Of a stretch of DNA of 13,427 bases, positions 1 through 7,916 are shown one piece after another. The notes beneath the pieces were generated by a model, which ran no database searches, was not told the origin of the DNA, and saw only the letters and a list, made by a program, of their open reading frames with translations. This DNA comes from Desulfosporosinus sp. UBA5188 (GTDB taxonomy: Bacteria; Bacillota; Desulfitobacteriia; Desulfitobacteriales; Desulfitobacteriaceae). Made by a program: the position numbers and the translations under genes. Within the stretch, counting starts at the first letter, position 1; each line of letters opens with the position of its first letter. The DNA lies in assembly GCA_002413075.1 (NCBI GenBank), contig DHWG01000090.1, positions 1-13,427 of the forward strand, read 5' to 3'.

Positions 1-15
1 GGAATAGTGGGCAAT

Positions 16-72
16 AAGGCCCTTTATCACATTCCAGATTACTGGGATGTGGTAAAGGGCCTTAATTTTTTT
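16..72 (+). terminator. Strong intrinsic (rho-independent) terminator
   Basis: Bases 16-37 pair with 42-63 in a 22-bp stem with two G-U pairs, closed by the four-base loop ATTA. A run of seven T follows at 66-72. This is a textbook factor-independent terminator reading rightwards. It may end a gene left of the window, or act as an attenuator in the leader of the ethanolamine operon. In Enterococcus and relatives, terminators in front of eut genes are controlled by the ANTAR-domain antiterminator EutV. Only 15 bases lie before the stem, so an antiterminator structure upstream cannot be judged. Confidence 0.85.
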
Positions 73-100
73 GTCTGGAAATGGAGGGCAATAGTTTAAT
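71..100 (+). promoter_or_regulatory. Weak candidate sigma-A promoter before the permease gene
   Basis: TTGTCT at 71-76 (4 of 6 to TTGACA) and TTTAAT at 95-100 (5 of 6 to TATAAT) are 18 bases apart and sit just after the terminator, about 60 bases before the GTG of the permease gene. The fit is modest, and the -35 candidate overlaps the terminator T-run. The operon could instead be transcribed by readthrough from upstream. I see no cobalamin riboswitch in the leader. Confidence 0.25.
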
Positions 101-160
101 GCCTAGTTAGGGATGGCTGGATTAATTAACTAAATAAATACAGAAAAGGAGGGTTTTTGT

Positions 161-1531
161 GTGACAACTGAAACTAAACACGTAACTCCAGGAACTGATG
201 GAGATCCACATTTATCCAGAGTATTAAAACCCATTCACTTATGGGCACTTGCTGTCGGCTTAGTCATCTCCGGCAACTATTTTGGTTGGAGCTATGGGTT
301 CGGAGCAGGTGGGCCTATGGGATTAGCACTTGCTTTGATTCCCGTTACGATCTTCTATGTGACGTTTATTTTATCCTACTCGGAGTTAGCTACAGCCATA
401 CCCCATGCAGGCGGGCCTTCTGCTTATGCACGGAGAGCAATGGGACCTTTTTGGGGGTATATCAACGGTATTAGTTGTTTAATAGAATTTGTGTTCGCCC
501 CGCCGGCTATTGCGTTGGCCGTAGGTGGGTATATTCACTTTATGATTCCACCGGTTCCAACAGTGACGGCAGCAGTAGCCGCTTTCTTATTTTTCATCTT
601 CATCAATTACTTAGGAATGAAAACTTCAGCTATGGTGGAATTAGTATTCACAGTCATTGCCTTAGCAGGTTTAGCTATTTACTGGGTCGCGGCAGCCCCT
701 CACTTTTCTCTGGCTCGTGTCACGGCAGCACCGCTCCTTCCTTTCGGTTTGAAAGGGGTTATGGCCGCCGTACCTTTCGCCATCTGGTTCTATCTTGCCA
801 TTGAAGGTGGTGCTATGGCTGCCGAAGAAATGGTGGATCCTCAGAAAGATATCCCGAAAGGTTTTCTAAGCGGTATGGGGACCTTGATGGTCATGGGTTT
901 CCTAACCCTTTTCCTTACGGCAGGGATTGCAGATTATCACTTAGTCTCAGCAGTTGATTTTCCTTTACCAATTGCTTTAGCCCAAGTCTTCGGTGAAAAT
1001 AGCACCATTGTAATGTTGGTTAATATCATAGGCTTGTTCGGATTAGTTGCTTCGCTGCATGGGATTATCGTCGGGTATTCGCGTCAGACCTACGCAATGG
1101 CTCGAACTGGTTATTTGCCTAAATTCCTCGCGTATGTCGATCCTAAACGGCACACTCCAGTATGGGCATTGTTAGTTCCCGGACTTGTTGGACTGGGTGT
1201 CGTTCTCACGGGGCAGACAGCGATCGTGATTACCATTGCAGTCATTGGATCTGTTGCTCTGTATATGCTTAGTCTAATCAGTTTGTTTATCTTACATTCC
1301 AAAGAACCCAATCTGAAAAGACCCTTTAAAGTATGGTATCCAGTCGTCCCCGTCATTAGCTTTCTTATCGGCATATTCCTGACAATAAGTGTCATTATTT
1401 CAAGTGTACCAGCTTTGAAATGGGCAGCTCTAGTTTATGCCATTGCCATTGCTTACTACTTTATTTGGGGTAACAAGAATATCAGACCATTTGAAGAAGA
1501 GTTCGGCGTTTTAGACGAGCTGGATGCCTAA
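161..1531 (+). CDS. eat: Ethanolamine permease, APC superfamily (Eat type)
   Basis: This 456-residue membrane protein probably imports ethanolamine across the cytoplasmic membrane. It is hydrophobic throughout, with about twelve predicted membrane segments. The first follows a polar tail of about 25 residues and holds the Gly-rich stretch GNYFGWSYGFGAGG, typical of APC-family ethanolamine permeases. Other APC-like features are the IPHAGGPSAYARRAMGP stretch and the charged loop EEMVDPQKDIPKG around residues 222-235. The GTG start is set by AAGGAGGG at 146-153, seven bases upstream. The C-terminus is polar and acidic. It is the first gene after the terminator and lies 9 bases before eutA. Firmicutes BMC ethanolamine operons usually carry the unrelated transporter EutH, so this choice is atypical. 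A related amino acid or amine permease is the main alternative, but the context favours ethanolamine. Confidence 0.9.
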   Translation: MTTETKHVTPGTDGDPHLSRVLKPIHLWALAVGLVISGNYFGWSYGFGAGGPMGLALALIPVTIFYVTFILSYSELATAIPHAGGPSAYARRAMGPFWGYINGISCLIEFVFAPPAIALAVGGYIHFMIPPVPTVTAAVAAFLFFIFINYLGMKTSAMVELVFTVIALAGLAIYWVAAAPHFSLARVTAAPLLPFGLKGVMAAVPFAIWFYLAIEGGAMAAEEMVDPQKDIPKGFLSGMGTLMVMGFLTLFLTAGIADYHLVSAVDFPLPIALAQVFGENSTIVMLVNIIGLFGLVASLHGIIVGYSRQTYAMARTGYLPKFLAYVDPKRHTPVWALLVPGLVGLGVVLTGQTAIVITIAVIGSVALYMLSLISLFILHSKEPNLKRPFKVWYPVVPVISFLIGIFLTISVIISSVPALKWAALVYAIAIAYYFIWGNKNIRPFEEEFGVLDELDA

Positions 1532-1540
1532 GGAGTCATA

Positions 1541-2950
1541 ATGACAAAAGAGATGACATTAGTCAGTGTAGGGATCGATGTAGGAACTACAACAACGCAA
1601 TTGGTCATTTCACAACTTACTTTGGTCAATGTAATGCCCGGTAGTCAAATACCCAAAGTAGAGATAAGCCATAAAAGTATTATGTATATGGGAAATGTTC
1701 ACTTTACTCCGTTTACAGATCGGCAACACGTTGACGGTGTGGCATTACGGGCAATCATCGCCAAAGAATACGAGAAGGCGGGAGTCAAGCCGGAGCAGAT
1801 CAATACCGGTGCCATTATTATTACCGGAGAAACTGCGAAGAAGGAAAATGCTTCGGAAATCATCCATTCCTTAGCAGATTATGCTGGAGATTTCGTTGTG
1901 GCTACGGCCGGACCAAATCTTGAAAGCATGATTGCTGGGAAAGGATCGGGGGCCGAAGCGCTCTCCAAACGCTTACATTCGTGTATCGCTAACATCGATA
2001 TCGGCGGAGGAACCACGAATATTGCCTATTTTGATCGGGGCAAGTGCATTGGTACGGCGTGTATCAATGTTGGCGGTCGCTTGTTTGAAGTTGATCCTTT
2101 AACACACCACTTAAATTATATATCAACTCCTGGCAAGACGATCATCGATCATTGTTATCCGAACGGGTCCCAAACACAAAGCGGAGACGAAGTGCTCGTG
2201 ATACGAAGGTGCCTAAGGGCTATGGTGGAATGTGTCGAACGAGTCATTTTTCATGAACCTCTACTTGCCCAAGACAAGACCCTTGTGATGACAAATTCGT
2301 TACCGGAGGTTTCTCTCGATGGTGTGGTTTTTTCAGGAGGAGTCGCTAAGTATATTTATCTACCTGGGATTAGGGAATGGTGGATTCACGGGGATGTCGG
2401 GCCTCTTTTGGCTGAGACGTTCAGGGAAAGCCGGTTATATTCTTCGTTTACCGTACATGAAGGGTCGGAGACGATCCATGCGACGGTGTTAGGCGCTGGA
2501 GCGCATACCGTGAATATATCAGGCTCGACCATAACGATCAGTCAGCATTCACTGCCTTTGCGGAATGTTCCGGCAGTTTATCCGGAGATAGGCGCGTCGG
2601 GAAGGTTCTCTTGGCTTAAGGCTGCTGAAAATTATAACGACTCCCTCTACCGAACGGTTGCCTTGGTAGTCCCGGCGTTACCCAACACCGACTTTCAAAC
2701 GATTCTTACGCTTGCAGATACTTTAGCCTATGAACTTCCCCTAATTAAGGGAGAGCCTAAAGTAATCATTGCGCTACAAGATATTGCGAAAGTTCTGGGA
2801 CAAACTCTGCAGAGACTGCTTCCGTCTGTTCCGCTGGTTTGTTTGGATGGAATCGAACTAGCCCTTGGAGATTTCGTGGATATTGCCAAGCCTTTACCGC
2901 ATGAAGATGCTGTACCTGTGATTGTCAAAACCTTAGTATTCGCCCGTTAA
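1541..2950 (+). CDS. eutA: Ethanolamine ammonia-lyase reactivating factor EutA
   Basis: EutA is an ATP-dependent chaperone that removes damaged cobalamin from ethanolamine ammonia-lyase (EutBC) so that fresh adenosylcobalamin can bind. The 469-residue protein has the actin/Hsp70-type nucleotide-binding layout: a first phosphate motif, GIDVGTTTTQ at residues 11-20; a second, IDIGGGTTN at 152-160; FSGGVAK at 264-270; and the Gly-rich LGAGAHTV near 317-324, fitting an adenosine-binding loop. The length is normal for EutA. The ATG lies 9 bases after the permease stop, and the ribosome binding site AAGGAG overlaps that stop. Its place directly before eutB and eutC is the standard Firmicutes arrangement and supports the call. 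Confidence 0.95.
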   Translation: MTKEMTLVSVGIDVGTTTTQLVISQLTLVNVMPGSQIPKVEISHKSIMYMGNVHFTPFTDRQHVDGVALRAIIAKEYEKAGVKPEQINTGAIIITGETAKKENASEIIHSLADYAGDFVVATAGPNLESMIAGKGSGAEALSKRLHSCIANIDIGGGTTNIAYFDRGKCIGTACINVGGRLFEVDPLTHHLNYISTPGKTIIDHCYPNGSQTQSGDEVLVIRRCLRAMVECVERVIFHEPLLAQDKTLVMTNSLPEVSLDGVVFSGGVAKYIYLPGIREWWIHGDVGPLLAETFRESRLYSSFTVHEGSETIHATVLGAGAHTVNISGSTITISQHSLPLRNVPAVYPEIGASGRFSWLKAAENYNDSLYRTVALVVPALPNTDFQTILTLADTLAYELPLIKGEPKVIIALQDIAKVLGQTLQRLLPSVPLVCLDGIELALGDFVDIAKPLPHEDAVPVIVKTLVFAR

Positions 2951-2978
2951 GGATTATCCAGAGAAGGGATGTGAAACC

Positions 2979-4343
2979 GTGAATTTAAAGACACGCCTTT
3001 GTGGCCAAACCTTTATCTTTAAAGATGTCAAAGAGGTTTTGTCGAAAGCAAACGAGATCAAGTCCGGAGATATTCTCGCCGGAATTGCGGCTAACGATGC
3101 CGCAGAACGAGTGGCTGCAAAACGAGTTTTGTCAGAATTGACATTGGAAGATTTACGGTTAAACCCTGTCATACCGCTTGAGGATGACGAAGTATCGCGC
3201 ATTATTGATGCCGATGTCAATGAACCAATTTATCACTCGATCAAAAATTGGTCCGTTGCAGAGTTTCGAGAGTATGTTCTGAAAACAGAGACAACAGGAA
3301 CCAACCTTCAAAGGATCAGTCGTGGGCTCACTTCGGAAATGATCGCAGCCGGTGCCAAGCTCATGAGTAATTTGGACTTAATTTTAGGCGCTGCTAAAAT
3401 ACAAAATCTGGCCCACTGTAATACAACCATAGGTAAAACAGGCTGCCTAGCTTCTCGGCTCCAGCCCAATCATCCGACCGACGGGGTTGACGGTATTTTG
3501 GCGAGCTTGAGAGAGGGACTGTCCTATGGGGTTGGGGACGCGGTCATTGGGCTCAATCCTGTCGACGATTCAATGCCAGCAACCATACGCAGCTTGGAAA
3601 CACTTTATCAGTTTGTTGAGGAGTGGAAGATACCGACCCAGATTTGTGTTCTAGCCCATATTTCCACCCAAATGAAGGCACTGAGAAAAGGGGCTCCCGT
3701 CGACTTATTATTCCAATCCATAGCTGGTTCACAAACAGGTAATGAGGCATTTGGAGTTAATAAACAAATTTTGGACGAGGCATATGCACTTGGGTTAAAA
3801 GAGGGACGTGCAACAGGGCCAAATATCATGTATTTCGAAACCGGGCAAGGCTCGGAGCTGTCATCTGAGGCGCACCATGGTGCTGACCAAGTGACCTTGG
3901 AAGCGCGTTGTTACGGCTTGGCGCGCCACTATAATCCGTTTTTAGTTAATACGGTCGTTGGCTTTATTGGACCGGAATACCTATATGACACACGTCAAGT
4001 GACGCGTGCAGGCCTTGAAGACCATTTTATGGGGAAACTCTCCGGGTTGCCGATGGGGGTCGATGCTTGTTACACCAACCATATGAAGGCGGATCAAAAC
4101 GATATTGAAAATCTTGCGACTCTTTTAGCAGCGGCAGGCTGCACATATTTCATGGGCATTCCCATGGGCGATGATGTCATGCTGAATTACCAGACGACGA
4201 GTTTCCATGACATTGCAACGTTAAGAGAGCTGTTTAACCTTAGACCGATACCTGAGTTTGAGGCATGGGCCGAATCAATGGGGATACTGGCTAACGGCAA
4301 GCTGACAGCACGTGCCGGTGATGCTACCATATTCACGAGGTAA
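2979..4343 (+). CDS. eutB: Ethanolamine ammonia-lyase, large (catalytic) subunit EutB
   Basis: EutB forms the TIM-barrel active site that, with adenosylcobalamin held against EutC, converts ethanolamine to acetaldehyde and ammonia. The 454-residue length equals that of well-studied enterobacterial EutB within one or two residues. Active-site residues described for the Escherichia coli enzyme fall at the same numbers here: Arg160, Gln162, Asn193, Glu287, Phe329 and Asp362. The enzyme is therefore expected to be functional. The start is GTG, with AGAAGGGA nine bases before it; the nearby GTG at 2971 is in another frame and stops at once. It lies 28 bases after eutA and 15 before eutC. I see no encapsulation-peptide-like tail on EutB itself, so it probably enters the compartment bound to EutC. 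Confidence 0.98.
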   Translation: MNLKTRLCGQTFIFKDVKEVLSKANEIKSGDILAGIAANDAAERVAAKRVLSELTLEDLRLNPVIPLEDDEVSRIIDADVNEPIYHSIKNWSVAEFREYVLKTETTGTNLQRISRGLTSEMIAAGAKLMSNLDLILGAAKIQNLAHCNTTIGKTGCLASRLQPNHPTDGVDGILASLREGLSYGVGDAVIGLNPVDDSMPATIRSLETLYQFVEEWKIPTQICVLAHISTQMKALRKGAPVDLLFQSIAGSQTGNEAFGVNKQILDEAYALGLKEGRATGPNIMYFETGQGSELSSEAHHGADQVTLEARCYGLARHYNPFLVNTVVGFIGPEYLYDTRQVTRAGLEDHFMGKLSGLPMGVDACYTNHMKADQNDIENLATLLAAAGCTYFMGIPMGDDVMLNYQTTSFHDIATLRELFNLRPIPEFEAWAESMGILANGKLTARAGDATIFTR

Positions 4344-4358
4344 GGGGGGAATAAGAAA

Positions 4359-5237
4359 ATGAGCTTAGAAGACAACGTTCGCGCAATTGTGGAAGAGTTG
4401 CTTAAAGATATGGAGAAGGGAAAAAATCAGGTTTCTGCCAACTCTTTGTCTCAAACAACTGTACCAATTTTGGACGAATGTCAGATCACGGATTTAGCGG
4501 AAATTGACTTGCAGCGTTATTTACAAGTTCCAAATCCCGTTAATAAGGCGCTTTACGAAGAGATGAAGCTCTCTACGCCGGCCCGGATTGGCGTTTGGCG
4601 CAGCGGACCCCGTCCTCTGACGGATACGTTACTTCGTTTCCGCGCAGATCATGCGGTAGCGCAAGACTCCGTGCTTGGCGAAGTCCCGGAAGAATTTCCG
4701 GCGAAGTACCGTATGGTCTCCGTCCAAAGTCTTTGTCAGTCGAAAGATGAATATCTTACGCGACCGGACTTAGGGAGGAAACTTGATGCAGAAAATTTAG
4801 AGGTTCTTAACAAAGGATGTCAAAAAGGAGCCATGGTCCAAATCATTGTTTCCGATGGGCTCTCTAGTAAAGCGGTTGAAGCGAACATCCCTAACCTCCT
4901 TCCAGCCTTAACCCAGGGCCTCGAGGGCATGGGAGTGAAACTAGGAACAACGATTTTTGTTCGGCATGGTCGGGTTGCCGCGATGGACATAATTGGCGAA
5001 ACCCTGAAACCAGAGGTTGCCGTAATTCTAATCGGAGAAAGACCAGGTCTGGGAACCGCTGAAAGCATGAGTGCTTATATCGGATATAATCCAAGACTCG
5101 GTATGGTCGAAAGCGAGCGAACTGTGATCAGTAATATCCATAAAGGTGGGACCCCTGCGGCGGAAGCGGGCGCTCATTTATCAAGCTTGATCAAAAAAAT
5201 CCTTGAGGTCAAGGCATCAGGTATGAAGCTAGAGTAA
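4359..5237 (+). CDS. eutC: Ethanolamine ammonia-lyase, small subunit EutC
   Basis: EutC is the small subunit of ethanolamine ammonia-lyase and forms much of the cobalamin-binding surface of the (EutB-EutC)6 complex. The 292-residue protein matches the family in length and in conserved stretches such as VSDGLSSKAVEANIPNLLPAL in its centre, IGERPGLGTAESMSAYIGYNP and a C-terminal HKGGTPAAEAGAHL. The first 20 residues (MSLEDNVRAIVEELLKDMEK) form a short amphipathic helix followed by a polar linker, as in encapsulation peptides; the EutC N-terminus is a known targeting signal in enterobacteria. The ribosome binding site AAGGGGGGA is directly after the eutB stop, so the two subunits are closely coupled in translation. 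Confidence 0.97.
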   Translation: MSLEDNVRAIVEELLKDMEKGKNQVSANSLSQTTVPILDECQITDLAEIDLQRYLQVPNPVNKALYEEMKLSTPARIGVWRSGPRPLTDTLLRFRADHAVAQDSVLGEVPEEFPAKYRMVSVQSLCQSKDEYLTRPDLGRKLDAENLEVLNKGCQKGAMVQIIVSDGLSSKAVEANIPNLLPALTQGLEGMGVKLGTTIFVRHGRVAAMDIIGETLKPEVAVILIGERPGLGTAESMSAYIGYNPRLGMVESERTVISNIHKGGTPAAEAGAHLSSLIKKILEVKASGMKLE

Positions 5238-5273
5238 ATGGCTAAAAAGAGTAAGTGAAAGGAGACTAACATA

Positions 5274-5612
5274 ATGGCAATAAGAGATGATTTGGTCGCG
5301 TTAGGAATGGTAGAGACCCGAGGGATCGTAGGAGCAATCGAGGCGGCCGACGCGATGGTCAAAGCAGCCAATGTCACGTTGATCGGCAAAGTAAAAGTAG
5401 GAGGCGCCTTAGTTACCGTAATGGTAAGAGGAGACGTCGGAGCCGTCAAAGCCGCTGTCGATGCAGGCGCAGCAGCAGCAGAACGAGTGGGGGAACTGAT
5501 GAGTTGTCACGTCATACCACGACCCCATCCAGAACTAGAAGCGATCTTACCAAAGCTCCCAGTATACGTGGAAGAAAAACCAAAAACTAAAAGCGCAGAA
5601 ACCACGAAATAA
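5274..5612 (+). CDS. eutM: Hexameric BMC shell protein (EutM-like, first copy)
   Basis: This 112-residue protein is a single BMC-domain shell protein expected to form hexamers that tile the compartment facets and carry a small central pore for metabolites. The BMC fold is plain: ALGMVETRGIVGAIEAADAM near the start, AANVTLIGK, then VRGDVGAVKAAVDAGAAAAE and the closing HVIPRPH. After the domain there is a Lys/Glu-rich tail of about 25 residues (ending KPKTKSAETTK), absent from the second copy at 7917-8225; it may contact cargo or neighbouring tiles. ATG follows AAGGAGA by eight bases. Residues 35-85 are nearly identical to the second copy, so the two are recent or conserved paralogs. The tail lacks the helix-turn-helix domain of enterobacterial EutK. 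Confidence 0.95.
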   Translation: MAIRDDLVALGMVETRGIVGAIEAADAMVKAANVTLIGKVKVGGALVTVMVRGDVGAVKAAVDAGAAAAERVGELMSCHVIPRPHPELEAILPKLPVYVEEKPKTKSAETTK

Positions 5613-5617
5613 ACCGT

Positions 5618-5641
5618 CCGGACAAAAGCGAAAGCATCCGG
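5618..5641 (+). other. Small hairpin between two shell genes
   Basis: CCGGA at 5618-5622 pairs with TCCGG at 5637-5641. Inside is a mini-stem GC-GAAA-GC capped by a GNRA-type tetraloop. No T-run follows, so it is not a terminator. It could be an mRNA processing or stability element between the first hexameric shell gene and eutL, or chance. Confidence 0.25.
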
Positions 5642-5660
5642 CGTTATAAGGAGGGTAACC

Positions 5661-6308
5661 ATGATAGAACCCATTAAGCCAAAGGTTTTAGCCGTTAGAT
5701 TAATCGCCAATGTCGCACCGGACTTGGCCGAGAAATTGGGCCTTAATAAATATCAACGGTCCATCGGAATGATCACCGCCGACATCGATGATTCAACGTA
5801 CGTCGCCTTAGATGAAGCCACCAAAAAGGCAGAAGTAGAAGTCGTGTATGCCAAAAGCTTCTATTGCGGAGCAGCCCGAGCCTCAGGCCCGTTATCAGGA
5901 GAAATCATCGGAATATTAGCAGGACCCAATCCAGCTGAAGTGCGAGCAGGCATGGACGCATGTATCGACCACTTGGAAAATGATTGTTATTTCTACACCT
6001 GTGATGGCGGAAAAACAGCCTGGTTTCCCCACACCGTATCGCGAACGGGAAGTTACCTCTCAAAGATCGCCGGAATAGAAGAAGGCCAGCCACTCGCTTA
6101 CCTAATTGCGCCTCCGATTGAAGCCATGTACGGACTAGACGCCGCCTTAAAAGCAGCGGAAGTCACCATGAAAGCCTTTTACGGACCCCCAACCGAAACC
6201 AACTTTGGTGGCGGCTTACTCACTGGCTCGCAAAGCGCCTGTAAATCAGCGTGTGAAGCGTTCCAGCGCTCCGTCATCGATGTCGTAGAAAACGGCCTAA
6301 AATACTAG
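5661..6308 (+). CDS. eutL: Trimeric tandem-BMC shell protein EutL
   Basis: EutL carries two circularly permuted BMC domains in one chain and forms pseudohexameric trimers with a gated central pore, thought to pass larger molecules such as cofactors. The 215-residue length is normal. Diagnostic stretches are AVRLIANVAPDLAEKLGL near the start, IGMITADIDDSTYVALDEA, YCGAARASGPLSGEIIGILA, the central YFYTCDGGKTAWFPHTVSRT and the C-terminal NFGGGLLTGSQSACKSACEA. The ATG follows AAGGAGG (5649-5655) by five bases. It follows the first hexameric shell gene and precedes eutE. The Cys-containing loop around CYFYTCDGG is part of the pore-lining region in this family. Confidence 0.97.
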   Translation: MIEPIKPKVLAVRLIANVAPDLAEKLGLNKYQRSIGMITADIDDSTYVALDEATKKAEVEVVYAKSFYCGAARASGPLSGEIIGILAGPNPAEVRAGMDACIDHLENDCYFYTCDGGKTAWFPHTVSRTGSYLSKIAGIEEGQPLAYLIAPPIEAMYGLDAALKAAEVTMKAFYGPPTETNFGGGLLTGSQSACKSACEAFQRSVIDVVENGLKY

Positions 6309-6332
6309 AAGAATTGGAGGTGCAGCTGAATA

Positions 6333-7823
6333 ATGGAACTTGATCGAGACTTGTGTTCCTTACAAGAAGCAAGGAATTTAGTGAAAGCTGCCCGCAAAGC
6401 CCAAGAAACCCTGAGAAACTTCACACAAGAACAAGTGGATCATATCATCGACATGATGCGTGAGGCCGGAGAAGCCAATGCGGCAAAGTTAGCCATGATG
6501 GCTGTATCAGAAACGGGCATGGGAAATTATGCAGACAAATGCTTTAAAAACTATTTTGCATCCCGGACAGTATACGAATTCATCAAGCCGATGAAAACTG
6601 TCGGAATCATTCGAGAAGATAAAGAACACAAAATTTGGGAAATAGCAGAGCCAGTCGGCGTGATCGCCGGGATCGTCCCGACCACGAATCCGACCTCAAC
6701 CGTCATCTATAAAGCCATGATCGCCCTGAAATCTCGCAACGCGATTGTGTTTTCCCCGCACCCAACGGCGGTGCGCAGTACGAATGAAGCCGCAAAAATC
6801 ATGCATCAAGCAGCCGTTGCAGCCGGCGCACCCGAAGGCGTCATAGGCTGTATCATGAATGTTTCAATGGGAGCCACCACAGAACTCATGAAACATCCAA
6901 GTGTCGCCATGATCTTAGCCACCGGCGGAAGCGCCTTAGTGAAAGCAGCGTATAGCAGTGGAAAACCAGCCCTCGGCGTAGGCCCAGGAAATGTGCCCGC
7001 CTTTGTGGAACGAAGTGCTGATTTAGCCAAGGCCGCAGAATACATCGTTATGGGTAAGACCTTTGACAATGGCACCATTTGCGCCTCAGAACAAGCCATC
7101 GTGGCAGAAGAATGCATAGCAGAAGAACTCATAACCCACCTCAAACGTCGTGGTGCCTACTTCCTTGATCCCGATGAAGTCAAAAAAGTATCCTCCGTTG
7201 TTATGTTGGGAAAAGGCGGCGTCAACCCAAAAGTCGTGGGCAAAGACGCTAAATTCATCGCCCAACTCGCCGGAATCTCCATACCAGAGCGAACGTTATG
7301 TCTCGTAGCCCCCTTAACAGGCGTCGGTCCCCAGTGGCCCTTGTCCTATGAGAAACTAACAACCGTCCTAGGATTCTACCGAGTCTCAGATTGGCATGAA
7401 GGCTGCGAACGCTGCCTACAGCTCCTAGAAGCCGGTGGAATCGGCCATAGTTTAGCCATCCACAGCAATAATGAAGAGCTTATACGAGAATTCGCCCTTA
7501 AAAAACCCGTCAATAGAATCCTCGTCAACACACCCGCCGCGATGGGCGGAGTCGGAGCGACAACCGGCTTATCCCCTTCTTTCACTTTAGGCTGCGGAAC
7601 TTGGGCAGGCTCAAGTGTCTCAGAAAATGTCACACCCCTGCATTTGATCAACATCAAAAGAGTGGCCTGGCATCTAGGAATTCCTGAGCGTAAACCGGTG
7701 GAACCTATTAAAGCTGAGGGAACAGGCGAAAACGTCCAGAACCAAAACCAACCCGCCGATGCACAATTGGTTCAAGAAATCGTTAAACAAGTCATGAAGC
7801 ACATGAATAGCATTAAATGCTAA
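6333..7823 (+). CDS. eutE: CoA-acylating acetaldehyde dehydrogenase EutE, with C-terminal encapsulation helix
   Basis: EutE oxidises acetaldehyde with NAD+ and CoA to acetyl-CoA and NADH inside the shell. The 496-residue protein has the aldehyde dehydrogenase fold. The catalytic Cys250 lies in KTFDNGTICASEQ; VPTTNPTSTV near residue 115 and GVGPGN near 215-220 are conserved NAD/substrate-site stretches. The N-terminus begins directly in the dehydrogenase domain and lacks the targeting helix seen in enterobacterial EutE. Instead a Gln/Asn/Pro-rich linker from about residue 457 leads to an amphipathic helix at 476-491 (DAQLVQEIVKQVMKHM), an encapsulation peptide at the C-terminus, as in other Firmicutes EutE. 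The ATG lies 24 bases after eutL, with TTGGAGGTG upstream. PduP of propanediol systems is the closest alternative, but eutA-eutB-eutC settle the context. Confidence 0.96.
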   Translation: MELDRDLCSLQEARNLVKAARKAQETLRNFTQEQVDHIIDMMREAGEANAAKLAMMAVSETGMGNYADKCFKNYFASRTVYEFIKPMKTVGIIREDKEHKIWEIAEPVGVIAGIVPTTNPTSTVIYKAMIALKSRNAIVFSPHPTAVRSTNEAAKIMHQAAVAAGAPEGVIGCIMNVSMGATTELMKHPSVAMILATGGSALVKAAYSSGKPALGVGPGNVPAFVERSADLAKAAEYIVMGKTFDNGTICASEQAIVAEECIAEELITHLKRRGAYFLDPDEVKKVSSVVMLGKGGVNPKVVGKDAKFIAQLAGISIPERTLCLVAPLTGVGPQWPLSYEKLTTVLGFYRVSDWHEGCERCLQLLEAGGIGHSLAIHSNNEELIREFALKKPVNRILVNTPAAMGGVGATTGLSPSFTLGCGTWAGSSVSENVTPLHLINIKRVAWHLGIPERKPVEPIKAEGTGENVQNQNQPADAQLVQEIVKQVMKHMNSIKC

Positions 7824-7879
7824 AGTAACTTAGGATTAAGGATTAAGACCTTGATCAACCAACTAACCATTAAGCAAAA

Positions 7880-7896
7880 TTACCGAACAACGGTAA
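7880..7896 (+). promoter_or_regulatory. Hairpin just upstream of the second shell gene's ribosome binding site
   Basis: TTACCG (7880-7885) and CGGTAA (7891-7896) form a 6-bp stem with loop AACAA, ending four bases before the AAGGAGG of the shell gene. The 93-base gap around it also holds back-to-back GGATTAA copies near 7832-7845, and a 10-base direct repeat AACTAACCAT at 7861-7870 and 7909-7918. The hairpin may protect the mRNA 5' side or affect translation of the abundant shell protein. There is no other evidence of function. Confidence 0.25.
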
Positions 7897-7916
7897 AATT
7901 AAGGAGGGAACTAACC

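Noticed and set aside
91..125. EutV-type dual hairpin (ANTAR target) in the leader downstream of the terminator
   Set aside because: Only 3-4 bp pairings (GGCA/TGCC and CCT/AGG) can be drawn, and six-base loops with A1/G4 do not come out of stable stems.
73..160. Cobalamin riboswitch in the leader
   Set aside because: The leader is too short, and no B12-box-like sequence is present.
5238..5258. Six-codon mini-ORF (MAKKSK) starting in TAAATG right after eutC
   Set aside because: It has no binding site of its own and nothing resembling a known leader peptide. It ends just before the eutM ribosome binding site, so chance is enough to explain it.
5461..5482. GCAGCAGCA runs in the shell genes as a microsatellite
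   Set aside because: They encode the conserved AGAAAA helix of the BMC domain and appear in both copies, so protein conservation explains them.
6806..7144. Minus-strand open frame of 112 codons inside eutE, and similar minus-strand frames elsewhere
   Set aside because: They mirror highly conserved plus-strand genes, lack binding sites and have low-complexity, family-free translations.
7851..7916. In-frame TTG start extending the second shell protein by 22 residues
   Set aside because: There is no good binding site for the TTG, the extra residues are unlike BMC proteins, and the strong AAGGAGGG before ATG 7917 sets the real start.
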